Below are positions 42,531-53,800 of a stretch of DNA of 64,000 nt, piece after piece. The translations under genes were made by a program, and so were the position numbers. The notes under the pieces are model-generated. The model ran no database searches. It saw nothing but the letters and a program-made list of their open reading frames with translations, and had not been told where the DNA came from. Numbering within the stretch: the stretch's first letter is position 1; every line of letters begins with the position of its first letter. The DNA is from Moniliella sp. 'wahieum' (Eukaryota > Basidiomycota > Moniliellomycetes > Moniliellales > Moniliellaceae), in contig RSEE01000138.1 of assembly GCA_003971905.1 (NCBI GenBank), forward strand, positions 1-64,000, read 5' to 3'.

Positions 42531-45176
42531 GGTGTGGAGGGAAGATGGAGACGATGAGCGCGGGGGGGGTTAAGTAAAATGGGCCCAGAGAGGATGGGCA
42601 AAGCCACGGCCAAGTGGGCTTGGCTGGTATAACAGAGGAGGCTATCGTTGGGCCAGCGCCAAGCCGCGCACCAGCCGCACCACACTTACAAGAGGAGACG
42701 TGTGACGTCACCCTCGCGCGCCCGGGGCGCCTGAGCCCCCCCGCGGCATTCCGCCGTGCGAGGCGCCCCGCAGATCGTCCCCCCGGAGTTCCGCAGCAGC
42801 GGGGTGGATGTGGTTGGGCCAGGACATACAGAGTGCGCCGTGCGAGGGCGCTTACCGCTGACCGCTTCGTGGCCATCCCTGACTCTCGGCCCGATTCTAA
42901 GTGGGGTGCTCAGGATGGATGATCGATGACGAGTGCTCGCGACTACTATAGGACTGGCTCGGAGGAGGATGGATGATGGCTGTGATGTTGTCTTTTTCAT
43001 TCCGACGCTCGAGACGCCTACGGCCGAACACGCCCACGGCAGCCCAACATGATGCATGAACACCGCCTCGCTCGCCGCGGACCAGAAGAGGGCTTGGCGC
43101 TTGGCTCTTCTGCGTTGTACGTACTAGCCCCCTGCCCTCCCGCTCGCTCCCCGGGGCTGATCCAGTTCCGGTTCTACGATTCTCATCCCTCATCTCGCAT
43201 GCCCCCCCTAAGTTTGCTCCCTGGTGTAGTTATTCATGTGCTCTTGCTCACATTTCTGCCCGATTCTCGGTGCTGATTAATGATTGTTCCCCCCCGCTAC
43301 ACCACATGTCATTGCATGTCATATCCCATCCCCCATGCCCGCCCAAGTCCGATCGTCATCTTTCCCGCAGTCACTACTAGTCGTCCTCTTGCATTTTGCC
43401 ATTGTTTCAGTCCCGCCTTGGCAGAAACGACTCGCTCCTGCGCTGAATCGATTTCGCCGTGTGTGTCGGTGTGCGATCCGTAGTTAGTAGACCGTACGCC
43501 CGCCGTCGGAGCGACTTGGCAACCCACTCGCTCGCCTCACGTTGTAGGAGCTCCGCCCCAAAGGGTTGATGTATGATGACATGGACATGTGACAGAGGAT
43601 ACGTATAAACAATGATCCTCATCCGTCTCTCGTGGTCAGATATCTATGACAAACCGGATCAACCAAACCTCCACCGTCGGAGCGCAACGACTGTGGCACG
43701 TGCACAGCCATTGATCGCGTAGACACCTCGCCGGTCGTCATGGTTATATTATACGCCATTGAGCACAGAGTATATACTGCCTAGCGACGCAAGGCATGCT
43801 GCGCCCAAGGGGCCGAAAACCGAACGCAACTGCCCTGGGAGCGCGAGAAACCCTCCGACAGGCGGCATCTCCTCCGTCGCCGGCCCACCGATGGCTCACC
43901 GGCGCCAAGTATATCCCGACTAGTATGCGCAAAGCCCCCAACCACAAGTATATGGAGGAGCGTATACGCCGTAATACAGAGTGTTAGGTGGTTTAAACAA
44001 CTTACCAACAAAAGCTTCAGGGCACGTTTCTCCTCCGACCTCGGATTTCCGCGTTGCCATCGCGCCAGGCCCCTAGGGACGGGGGTCGTCCCCACTCCGC
44101 TCTCTTCGTGGGACGCTCCCCTGAAGAAGGGGACGAGGTAGATGTGGTGGTGCGGCGAGCATATCGGTAGCGGGGGACAGAGCCTATAGTGCTGTGGGAA
44201 TGTTGCATGTAGCATGTTGCATGATACGTCGAAGGCCGGGTGGTAGTAACTATAGGAGCCCCCATCTCTCCCCAATTCCCCGACTGGCACAAGCTTTGCA
44301 TGTATTCAGGCGCCCGTTGTCCGGCGTGGGGACAGTGGGGACAAAAGCCTTACCCCCTTCCCAGGTCCAGAAGACGACATAATTTAGGGTGCCGGCAGCG
44401 AGCGGGCATGGGCCGACGGGCCAACGGAGCTGGCCAATCTCCTTGCGTGTTCGCTGCTCCCAAGAAAAACAAGACTTTTTTTGCACTCGATCGCACCCCC
44501 GTGGAAAACCAAGGAAGGAAGGAGGAAGGAAGGAAGGAAGGAAGGAAGGAGGGAAGGAAGGAGGGAAGGAAGGAGGGGCGACAGCCGCTTTGCCACACAT
44601 TGAGCCAGCCGCCTGCCAGTTCTACGCCGAGAGAAGCCTCTCTCTGTGCCTAGCCACTCGGATTGACCAACACCCCTACCAATACCAATAACACCGACAA
44701 TCATAAAGCATCCAGCCCAACGGAAAAGCATTGGCCTACCGTGTGCGTTCTCAGGGTGGTGGGTTGTGGTACGCTTCGTAACCAGTGTTCCGCGCCTGGG
44801 ATAGGGCTGGGATGTGCGCTGGGTAGAGTGGTGTAACCAAACCACAATATAACAACCAAACCAATATAACAACCACAACCCAAGGGCTAAGGCCTGCCAG
44901 GGCTAGGGTTATCCTGCGCAGCCCCCTCGCTGGGCGCGGTGTACGTAAGCGGCATGCCAACGTGGCAGCTGCCCGCGGCTGGGTGGGACAGCCTGGGGGC
45001 GGATGCGCTGTGCTGCGGGCGAGCGAGGGCGGATGGGAGCAGCCCAAGCCGAAGCAGCCGCGACCTCTCGAGCGGCCTTCTCCCCATCCTCCTTCTCCTT
45101 CTCCGCTCCTCCCTGTCGACTGCTCCTTTGTTTCCACCGTTGTTTGCGTCTTGTCCTCTCGCTTGGTTCGCCCACC
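42531..45176. other. Non-coding spacer between the secreted-protein gene and ERV41
   Basis: A divergent intergenic region. It holds a TCACTACTAG motif (43371), a GGAA repeat (44513-44576) and an interrupted AACCA/CCAAT run (44835-44880). No conserved coding sequence was found. Confidence 0.5.
44513..44576. repeat. (GGAA)n tetranucleotide repeat
   Basis: About 15 GGAA units interrupted by single extra G residues, in non-coding DNA. Confidence 0.85.
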
Positions 45177-46791
45177 ATGTCGGAGAAGAGCGTGCTGGAG
45201 AAGCTGGATGCGCTGCCCAAGATGCGCCAGTTTGATGCGTTTCCCAAGGTACGTGCTTGGCTGTCGTGTGCCTGCTGTGTGCCTGCTGTGTGCCTGTCGT
45301 GTGCGTCTTGTGGCGCGCCTGCCCGCCCCTGCCCATGCAGAGACACGGCGTGGGCAGCAGGGGGGAGCGGAGATGTGGCATGCGGGTGCGGGTGTGCGAA
45401 GGTGGATGCTGACGCGGCCGGGAATTGGTGTTGGTGTTGGTGTTGGTGTTTTATGTGTGGTTGTGGTGGGATGGCTGGATGTGTGACTGGGCTACGTGGG
45501 CTGGCAGACGCAAGCGCTGTACCAGAACGGTCATCAAAAGGCGGACTGTGGACGCTAGTGGCGTACTGACGTTAGCGGTGCTGTTGGTGGTGGAGCTAAC
45601 GCGATTTTGGGGAAAGAGCACGTGTACGATTTTGTGGTGGACAATGAGGTGCACCATGACATGCAAGTCACTTGGATGTGACGGTGGCGATGCCATGCAA
45701 TTTTTATCTGTGGATGTACGGGATGCAGTGAGCGACCTGTTGCACGTGTCGGACCAAGAGTTTCGACGGGACGGAACGACATTTGAGTTGGGCCAAGCGG
45801 GGCGGTTGGATTCCTTACCTGTGCACGACCTGTTACGTTCGGCGCGTGCCAAAGCGCTGAACGATGCTGGTGGACTCTTGTTCCACAACCCGTCCAAGAA
45901 ACGCCTGCGCAAAGAGTTTGGTCCCAAACGGTTTGCCAAGACGAAACATCTGGTCGAAAATGGCCCAGCGTGCCGGATTTACGGTTCGATGGTGGTCAAA
46001 AAGGTCACGGGCAACTTGCACATTACCACCTTGGGACATGGCTACCTCTTCTCCCCTACCCACACAGACCACGACAGTACGTCCCTTCTACTTCTACTTC
46101 TACTTGTCCTTCTCTTCTCCTTCTTGCTTCTTGTGTGGGCGGCTCGCAGTGGCCTTCCGACCAACCCAAACTAACCTAACCTGGACCTGGGTTTTTTTTT
46201 TCTCTGTAGATGAACTTATCGCACGTGTTTCATGATCTGAGTTTTGGGCCGTACTTCCCCAACATTGCGCAGCCGCTCGAGTCGATCCAAGAAGTGACCG
46301 AGCAACATTTCCGATCGTACCAGTACTTTACCACGATCGTGCCTACGCTCTACTACAACACCTGGGGCCGCAGTTTACGTACGAACCAGTACAGTGTGAC
46401 GGACTATGCGCGTACCGTGCGGCACGGCCAAGGGGTTCCCGGTATCTTTATCAAGTACGAGATTGATCCGTTGACTATGGTGATACGGGAACATGCTATG
46501 CCGCTCACTACGTTTCTCGTTCGCTTGGCGGCCATTTTGGGGGGCGCATGGGTGTGTCTCAATATGGCGTACCGCGTCACGATGCGCGTCGAACAAGTTG
46601 CTCACAACCTTGTTGAAGCGCGCGAAGAGGCCGGCCAAAGTTCCGGCACGGGCTTGGCCTCGGCCGCGCAGTACACGTCAGTCCCCAGTCTGGGCCTGGG
46701 GGCACGCGTGCGCGAGTGGGGCGCGCCTTCGCACGGTCGTAGCGACTCGGTGATGCAGAAATTGTATGCCGAGGAAGGTAGGCCGTACTAA
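45177..46791 (+). CDS. ERV41: ER-Golgi cargo receptor subunit Erv41 (ERGIC2)
   Basis: A membrane protein of COPII vesicles that pairs with Erv46 to retrieve escaped ER proteins. Exon 1 (45177-45248) encodes the cytosolic start ending FDAFPK and is phase 0. Intron 1 is 45249-45506 (GTACGT). Exon 2 holds GGLWTLVAY and the first membrane span (LAVLLVVELTRF), then the lumenal part with LDVTVAMPCNF and SVDVRDA. The hallmark CRIYGSMVVKKVTGNLHITT and GHGY follow. Intron 2 is 46077-46209 (GTACGT). Exon 3 has MNLSHVFHDLSFGPYFPNI, VPTLYYNTWG, TNQYSVTDYARTV, VPGIFIKYEIDPL and the second span (FLVRLAAILGGAWVCL), with a C-terminal extension of about 75 residues. Frame breaks lie near 45530-45550, 45590, 45650 and 45705. 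An unresolved phase problem exists at intron 2. Confidence 0.88.
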
Positions 46792-47057
46792 GTTGCCATT
46801 ACCGTTCTCGCTTGCTCTGCGCACTGCCTCGACAAAATCCAAATTCTTCTTGTGTCACACGCATTCTGGTCTCTGTCACCGTCGTAGGAAAAAGAGCGCA
46901 TGCAGGAGGTGCAGTGGGGGGGTTCAGAAGCGAGGAGAGAGAGAAAGCAATGTGATAGATACGAGAACAGGAGGATGCTACCCCAACAAAGCAAGGGGGG
47001 GGTTAAAGGAGAAAGAGGACGAGGAGGGGGGAGGGGGCAAGGAAGGAAATAATATGC

Positions 47058-48336
47058 TTAAGGAACCAGCACCTTGATTTGCTCAATAATTTCGTTGTAC
47101 GCCACTGACGCGGGCGAGTCGGGGAAATGGTGGACAAAGCTTTGTCCCAAATCGCAGCACTTGCCAATCCGGGGGTCGAGCGGGACGGAGCCAAGAAAGG
47201 GCAAGTGCAATTCCTCGCACAGCGCCTTAGCCCCGCCTGTCGAAGGGAAAAATACGTCGGACCTACCATGGCAGGCGGGACAGACAAAGCCCGCCATGTT
47301 CTCCACCACACCTAGGATAGGCACGTTGGTCTTGCGACAAAACGACACTTGTTTCCTCACATCTTGCAGCGCGACTCTTGTGGCGTCGTGACCAACACGG
47401 CGCCTGCAAAGCCATCCTGGTTGGCCTGGCGGAGATAAGAGACAATGGACAGGTGCTCGTCGGTCGTGCCCGGCGGCGTATCGACCAACATGTAATCAAT
47501 CGCCGCAGCGGCGGCGGCATCTGTTTCCCCCATCTGCTCCGCATCACTCTTTTCGTCGTCGGTGAGATCGTGCTCGGCGCCGGCGCCGGTCCAATCGACG
47601 TCTTTGAGGAACTGCTTGATCAACGCATTCTTCTTCGCCCCGCGCCAAATCACCGCCGTCGTCGCCGAAGGCAACAGGAACCCGACCGACATGGCACACA
47701 GGCTGTCTGATACATACACCGGAGACCAGCCCGAGGCCGAGGCATGCACCTGCGCCGATGTGAGACCCAGGACAGTCGGGATCGAGGGTCCGCAAATATC
47801 AATGTCCATCACGGCCGTCTGGCACGGCTCGTACTCCTCCTCCTCCTCCTCCTCCTCCTCCTCGTCGTATTGTTCGTCGTCCTGCTCGGCACGCTCGTGT
47901 TGGTGGGTAGAGGTAGGGTGCGGGACGGACGGGGGGGAAGCAGCTGCGGCCGGGTGGAGCGAGCGTGGCGAAGCAGGGGGCCAAACGGGGCGGGGGGACT
48001 CGGAGAGGGCCCAAGCGAGTTGGGCGGTGAATGTGGACTTGCCCACGCCGCCTTTGCCCGACATGACGAGGATGGTGCGGCGGACGTGGCGCAAGCGTTT
48101 GGCGATGATGGGCAGGTCGGGATCGGGGCCCTTGGGCGCAGATGCGCACGCGGCCTGGTTCGCACACCCGGCGCACGCAGCGGCCTTGCCGGCCTGCTGG
48201 CTGTCGAGGCCCGGACACGCTTCGGGCGCGTTCTCGGGGACGGTGTCGGCGCGGAGCTGGGCGGTGGTTGTGGCGGCCGGTGTGGGGGGGATGTGCGGGC
48301 GGACGGGAGGGGCACGGGGGGCTGGACGGCGAGCAT
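47058..48336 (-). CDS. NBP35: Cytosolic Fe-S cluster assembly scaffold Nbp35
   Basis: A P-loop ATPase that with Cfd1 builds Fe-S clusters in the cytosol. The N-terminal ferredoxin-like motif is visible: [24 protein letters not shown], spacing C-x13-C-x2-C-x5-C, the feature that separates Nbp35 from Cfd1. Then come [12 protein letters not shown] (Walker A), [28 protein letters not shown], and the bridging CPAC in [13 protein letters not shown], ending [13 protein letters not shown]. Between Walker A and MDIDICGPS there is an unusual insert of about 60 residues with a run of about 13 acidic residues. A frame break near 47374 lacks one base in [12 protein letters not shown]. No intron is seen. 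The start is uncertain: ATG at 48336 is near the right place but out of frame with the Cys motif, while the in-frame ATG at 48625 gives an implausibly long leader. Confidence 0.88.
47835..47875. repeat. (TCC)n repeat encoding an acidic run in NBP35
   Basis: A TCC repeat on the plus strand reads as GAG codons on the minus strand, giving a poly-Glu run inside the NBP35 insert. Confidence 0.8.
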
Positions 48337-48988
48337 GGCGAGTGGGATGGCGGTGGCGATGGCGATGGGATGGGCGTGGCAGCAGCAGATGTGGCAAACA
48401 AAAACCAGTGGCAACGCCGGAGTTAAGCGCCGCCAGCGCTTGCCCACAAAAACGCCGCCCCGGGGCGGAAAGTTTCAACGGCACGCTGCAAATTGAAACG
48501 GCACGGCGGAATACCCCGCGGGCGGAATAGGCGGGTGGCGCTGGCGCATGGAATGCGGGGGTGCAGTAAGTACTAAGTGTGCTCCACACGACCGGTGCGC
48601 TGCAGTTCTCCGCTGCGGCATGCACGGCAGGGGGGCAGTGCAGCTTAATCTGCTTGTACTTACTAATGCTATACTGCTTGTACTGCTTGTGCTTATACGA
48701 ATGCTACTGCTTGTGCTACTGCTTGTGCTGCAGCTGCTGCATGCCAGCCCCCGCCAAGGTGGACCCCCTCCCACCAGCAGCGCCCCGCGCCCGCCATGCA
48801 CAGACACCCCCCTGCATGCGCCCGCTGCATGCGCCTCCTCCTTTCATGTGCGCCTCCTCCTCCTCCTTCTCCTTCTCCACACCACCATCTCCCCTCCCCC
48901 TCCCCTCCTCCCCGTCACCGCGCATGCCGCCCACCGCGCCCCCTCCTGCCCCCGCCCCCGCCCCCACACCTTTGTCCCAGCAGACCCC

Positions 48989-50857
48989 ATGCGCTCCTTG
49001 CGTCCCACCGACGTCTGGGCCGACACGCAAGCCGTACGCGACGCGCGCTGGAGCCCCTTGCCCACCCCCATCAACCCCCCTCCTGCGCCCCAGCCAACCA
49101 GCCACAGTAGCCCCCGCATCCGCCTCCCTCCGCTCGCGCTGCTCCAGGAGCCCGCTTCTTCCTCCCCCTGTCACCCCTTTCCTTGGCGCGTCTCCCCTCG
49201 CCCACTGCCCCAGTGCCCGCCGGCGCGCACGACCTCCCTTCGTCTCCCCTGCACCCTCTCGACGCATCCAAATGGGCCCAGCTCGAGGACAGGAGCACGC
49301 GAGCACAGCGTGCCTGGCTCCCTCGCTCCTTCGACCCGCCCTTACGCGACCCGAGCGGCTGGTTGGACCTCCCCTCTCCCGCATCCATCTTGGATCTCGA
49401 ACGGCCGTCTTCTTCAGACGGGTTCCCTCCCCTTGGACCCGACGACGCTTGGCTCGATGCCCAGTTTGGCCGGATGAGCCTATCGAGCCATCCGCCGTCG
49501 TTTGAGCACACCCTTTGCCCCCCACGGGTACTACCGACTGCTGGTCTTCGTGCCCGGAAGACGCGGTACTCTCCGTCCCGCGTTCCACCTCGTTCCCCTT
49601 CCCGCTCCCGTCCAAGACCAGTCCCTGGCACAGCACGTCCACACCGCGCGACACGTCCATCTCTGTGCCCGCGGCTCGGCCCCAGAGTTCTCACTGGCTC
49701 GAACTCCCCGCTGGCTGGGGCGAACGGTCAGGTGGGGTGGGGGAGCACCAACGGTCCGAGCACCAAGTGCAGATTGGGACGAAGTGCGGGACGTGCGTGG
49801 GGAATGTGCAGTGCCGTTGTGTGCTGTGCCGCCGCCTCGGAAAAAGGGACAATTTGAACACCATCGTAGTCCGCCCACCCCGCCGCCCTTGGACCCGTGC
49901 GCAACATCTACGTCACCTTGTTGCCCAGACGATGACGGAAGGTCTGGGCACGTTGGCTGGGCAGTACGGTGTGATCGAGTCGCACAAGGCCATAATTGAT
50001 CCCGATAAGGGCGAGTGCAAAGGATTTGGGTTTGTCATGTACGCTTCGGTGGCCGAAGCGCATCGGGCGATTGAGCAATTGAACTTGGCTGGCTACCAGG
50101 CGAGTCCGGCCAAAGCCAGCTTTACCTCTACCTTGCGCAAGTACGCCGACAAGGATTCTCGGAACCTCTACTTGCATGGGATTCCCATCGAGTACAACGA
50201 GAGTGCAGTCCGTCTCCTTCTCCGACCACATACGGTCGTGAGTATTCGCATCCTGACCGATTCCGATGGTCGCTCGCGCGGGATCGCCTTGGCCCGTCTC
50301 TTGACCCATGAAGCTGCGCTCAGCTGTAAGAACGGGTTGCATGGAATGGTACGTGTGTGTCCTCCTCCCACTCTTGGCCCCTTGTTCTTTGTTGCTGCCT
50401 CTCCGACTGCCGGCTGTATGGCCAGTATCACTAATATCACTAACCAACTCGCTTGGGTCGATTTCCATCCCGGTAGCGTTTCCCCGATGGCGAGACGCTC
50501 GTTGTCCGCTTTGCAGACTCGGAGACCCAACGTAAACTGAAACGGTGTGTGTTGGGTCCAGCCGTCGCGTCGACGGACAAAATGTCGCACATGAGCGCTG
50601 GCAGTTCTTCCTCCGGTACGGGCACGGGTACGGGCACGAGTACAGGTACGGGTGCAGGCACAGCTGCAAGTACAGGTGCAAGTATATTAGGTGCAAGTAC
50701 GGGTACGGGTACAAGTACAAATTCGGACGAGCGATCGGTGTCAGTGTCGGTGGCGGGACTTGGGACGGACACTCGGTTGTTGGATGTGTTTCCTCCCGTT
50801 CCGTATGGGGGTGGAGAGTATGGAGTGGCGCGTCCGCGCGTGGGCTCGGGGGGCTAG
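48989..50857 (+). CDS. RNA-binding protein with two RRM domains
   Basis: RRM 1 (about 49900-50130) begins as VRNIYVTLLPR and has the RNP1 octamer CKGFGFVMY with YGVIESHKAI before it. RRM 2 (about 50155-50520) begins RNLYLHGIPIEYNESAV, has DGRSRGIALARL as RNP1 and ends RFPDGETLVVRFAD. The closing intron, 50349-50476 (GTACGT), joins GM to RFPDGE in phase 0. A Gly-Thr-Ser repeat tail coded by GGTACG-type hexamers follows to TAG at 50857. The Pro/Ser-rich N-terminal half lies in at least two frames, with a coherent segment DDAWLDAQFGRMSLSS near 49441-49490. The start ATG at 48989 follows a possible acceptor (CCCAG), so an upstream exon may exist. The role is probably mRNA regulation; the ortholog is not identified. 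Confidence 0.78.
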
Positions 50858-53800
50858 TGGGGGACTCGTCCTGGGACCGATTGGGGTCGAGCTTGGACCG
50901 CTGGCCACCCGACCTGGAGCGACCCAAGTTTGTTTGATTAATGACCCCCCCCCCCCATTAGGTCTCCATTGGGTTCTCCTGGGTCCCGTCCGTTTCGGGT
51001 CTTGTTGGCCCGAATCCTGATCTTGAACCTACTTGACCTTGACTTTGATTTTGACTTTGATTTTGAGTTTGGTTTCGCTCTTGTTCCCGTTTCGTTCGCG
51101 CCCATGATCTCGTCCTCAAAAGTGGCTAGTGAGGGGTTTCACCACTGGCGGCTATTGGTTTTTTCTATGTTCTTTGTTCTTGATCTTTTTCTTCTCCTTT
51201 CTCGCTTTGGCATTTTGAACTCGCACCGTCCCGTCCGTCGCCAGTCAGCCGCACCCACTTCCCTTGCCTCGCTTGCAGCATACACCCACACCCCATCCGT
51301 CATGCCTGCTACGTCCTACTCGATCTCTCCCTTCTTCGCACCTACACCCACATCTACACACGGCACGCATGCCATCATGAGCGCCACACCACATACTGCT
51401 ACTGCGTCCCACACCTACCGCATACTACCTACTGCATACTACCTACCGCATACGGCATACCAAGCCAAACCACGACCACCTGCATTGACACCCGCCCCCG
51501 CACACTGCCTTCTCCGACTGCCCTATTCCTATATGTCCCCGTCATCTACACCGCGTGATGTTTTGGTCACTCTTTCCTTTCTTCAATCCGTCAGTCCTCA
51601 ATCAATTCGTCAATCAATCCGTCAATCCGCCAATCAATCCGTCAATCCGTTCTTTGTTCACAGTCATCTGGCTCCTATGTTTTTTTCATCCTGGCCTCAT
51701 CCCATGTGGGCTACGTACGTGCCGCGTCTGGTACGCTCCTGTTCTACTCTACTACCATACTCGGTAATCGGTACTCGGTACGCGGTACTCGGTTCGGGTG
51801 TCCTGCTTGACCTATGCCCTGCCTTTTCCTCTCTTGCAGTTGTAGCGCATCGTTCGTACTCGTACTCGTACGCGGTCGATCCGCATCGTTTCATGTCCCG
51901 TCTTCCCTTTCGTTCGCCTCGCTAATCGCTCATATGATCGCTGATCTTCTGATCTTCTGATCTTCTGATCTTCTGGTCTCTCTTTGTCCCGGCTGACCCA
52001 TACCATGCCCCCATCTCCACCTCCCACTTGTCCACCTCTCCCACTCTCCCACTCTCCCACTCTCCCACACTTCCACACTCCCAACCTCCATCCCCCGTGT
52101 CCGTCACCGCCCCTCACCCTCACCGTCTCCGCGTCAACTTTCCTCTGTTCTCTCCTACCTCGGCATGTACCAATGTACCAATGGGACCCTCGGGTTTATT
52201 AGGTGCCCATTAGTATTATAACTTTTCGCTCTCCTCTTTTTTTTCTGATTTTATTGCCCCCCCTCCTTCGCCGCGACTAACCTGCTTCGCGTCCATCGCA
52301 TGTGCGCTGGTCCTTGCCCCTCGCAATCGCAAAGCATTTTCGTATGAGCTGAACCGGTCCCCGACCCAACTAAAGGCCACCGGCCAAAACCCCAAAGACG
52401 GAACCGAAGGCGGAAGCCGGGAGGCGGGCAGCGAAAGGCGGAAGGAAGGCGGAAGGCGAAAGGAGGAAGGCAAAATGCGAGAGGCGAAAGGCAAAAGGCA
52501 AAAGGCGGACAACGAGGGAACAAAAGTCGAGGGAAGAGGGAAGATCGTTACGGTCGCCGTTTCAGTTGGATGACCCGGATTGTCTGACCGGTTTGGGGGA
52601 GCGCTGAACGGTTGGATCGGATCGTTCGCGAGTACCGGGTAGGTTTTGAATCCAGGTGATCGGTTGTGGACGGTCTGCTGGCATGTGCATGTGCATGCTG
52701 GGAAGCAGCGGGGGGGTACCAAGACCATGGATTGGGATCGGACCGGATGGGCGCGTGATTCGGTACAGGGGTTGTGGTCTGGGGTGGGCCAGGGGAGGGA
52801 CGATGGTTGAGGGTATCATGTTTCCTTCAGGGGAACTAGGTGGGAGGGGGAGGGAGAGAGACGTATCGGCAGTATATATGATCCTTTTTCTAGACTCCAA
52901 TTCTCCATCCATTCATCCATTCCATCCATCCATCCATCCATCTCCATCCATCTACTATCTGTCTCTCTCATCCAAGTCGATTTTCCCCTTTCTTGTTTCC
53001 TTTCTTTTTCCGGTGCATGTACACCATGTCTCATGAACATGATCCTTGATCTGCATCATGTCCACCGGCGTATGTCACATGCAACATTCGCCATGCGACA
53101 TGCGAGGCAGTATAGTTTCCTGCGCTTGCAGCCTACAGCCGAGTCTCAATTACTAAGAAGCATCTCAATCGATCCTCTCTGACATCCTTTCGTTCGCGAC
53201 GCCCCCATACACGCGAGTTTCTGTGGTTCCGGTTCCTGCCTCACGCTTGAAGCTTCATCATTGTACCATGATTGTGATGACCATCCATCCTGCCACCTTT
53301 TGGGCCTGTTGCGTGCAGTGCAGATCATGAAGGTATACTTAGGCGAGGAAACGCGGAACACCACGGGAACCAACCTTCCCCACCAAAGCAAAGCCAGCGC
53401 GCTGGGTGGGCCTGGCGGTGTGGTGGACGGCTTGGTCATCAGCAGCTTTGAGGGTGGAAAGCAGCGCTCGCCTCCCCGGTGCGCTTGTGCGTATGCGCCT
53501 GTACTTAGGATGGGCATGACGTATGGGTGGGGGGGGCACTATACGTGATAGTAAACGAGAGCGGAGTATGACGGCGTTTGGAATCGAGACCATCGAAAGA
53601 TGATGGAGTTGTCGAGATACCATTCTGGTGCGCGATGCAGCGATCGCCCCGATGTCCAGAGCCGATGGAGTTCACCCTGTGTACCCGCCCGGTTACCGGT
53701 TATTCACTTCGACCGGGGTTGGGGGGCAAATAAGTCAGGCGTCGTGTCTCGGAGAAGACCGTGATTGGGCCAGAGGGCATTTGGGAAGGAAGGGTCAATA

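Noticed and set aside
50969-51925. A 318-codon open frame after the RRM gene
   Set aside because: It begins in repeat DNA, is built of Phe/Leu/Ser/Tyr from pyrimidine-rich sequence, and shows no domain or conserved block; it is probably 3' untranslated or spacer sequence.
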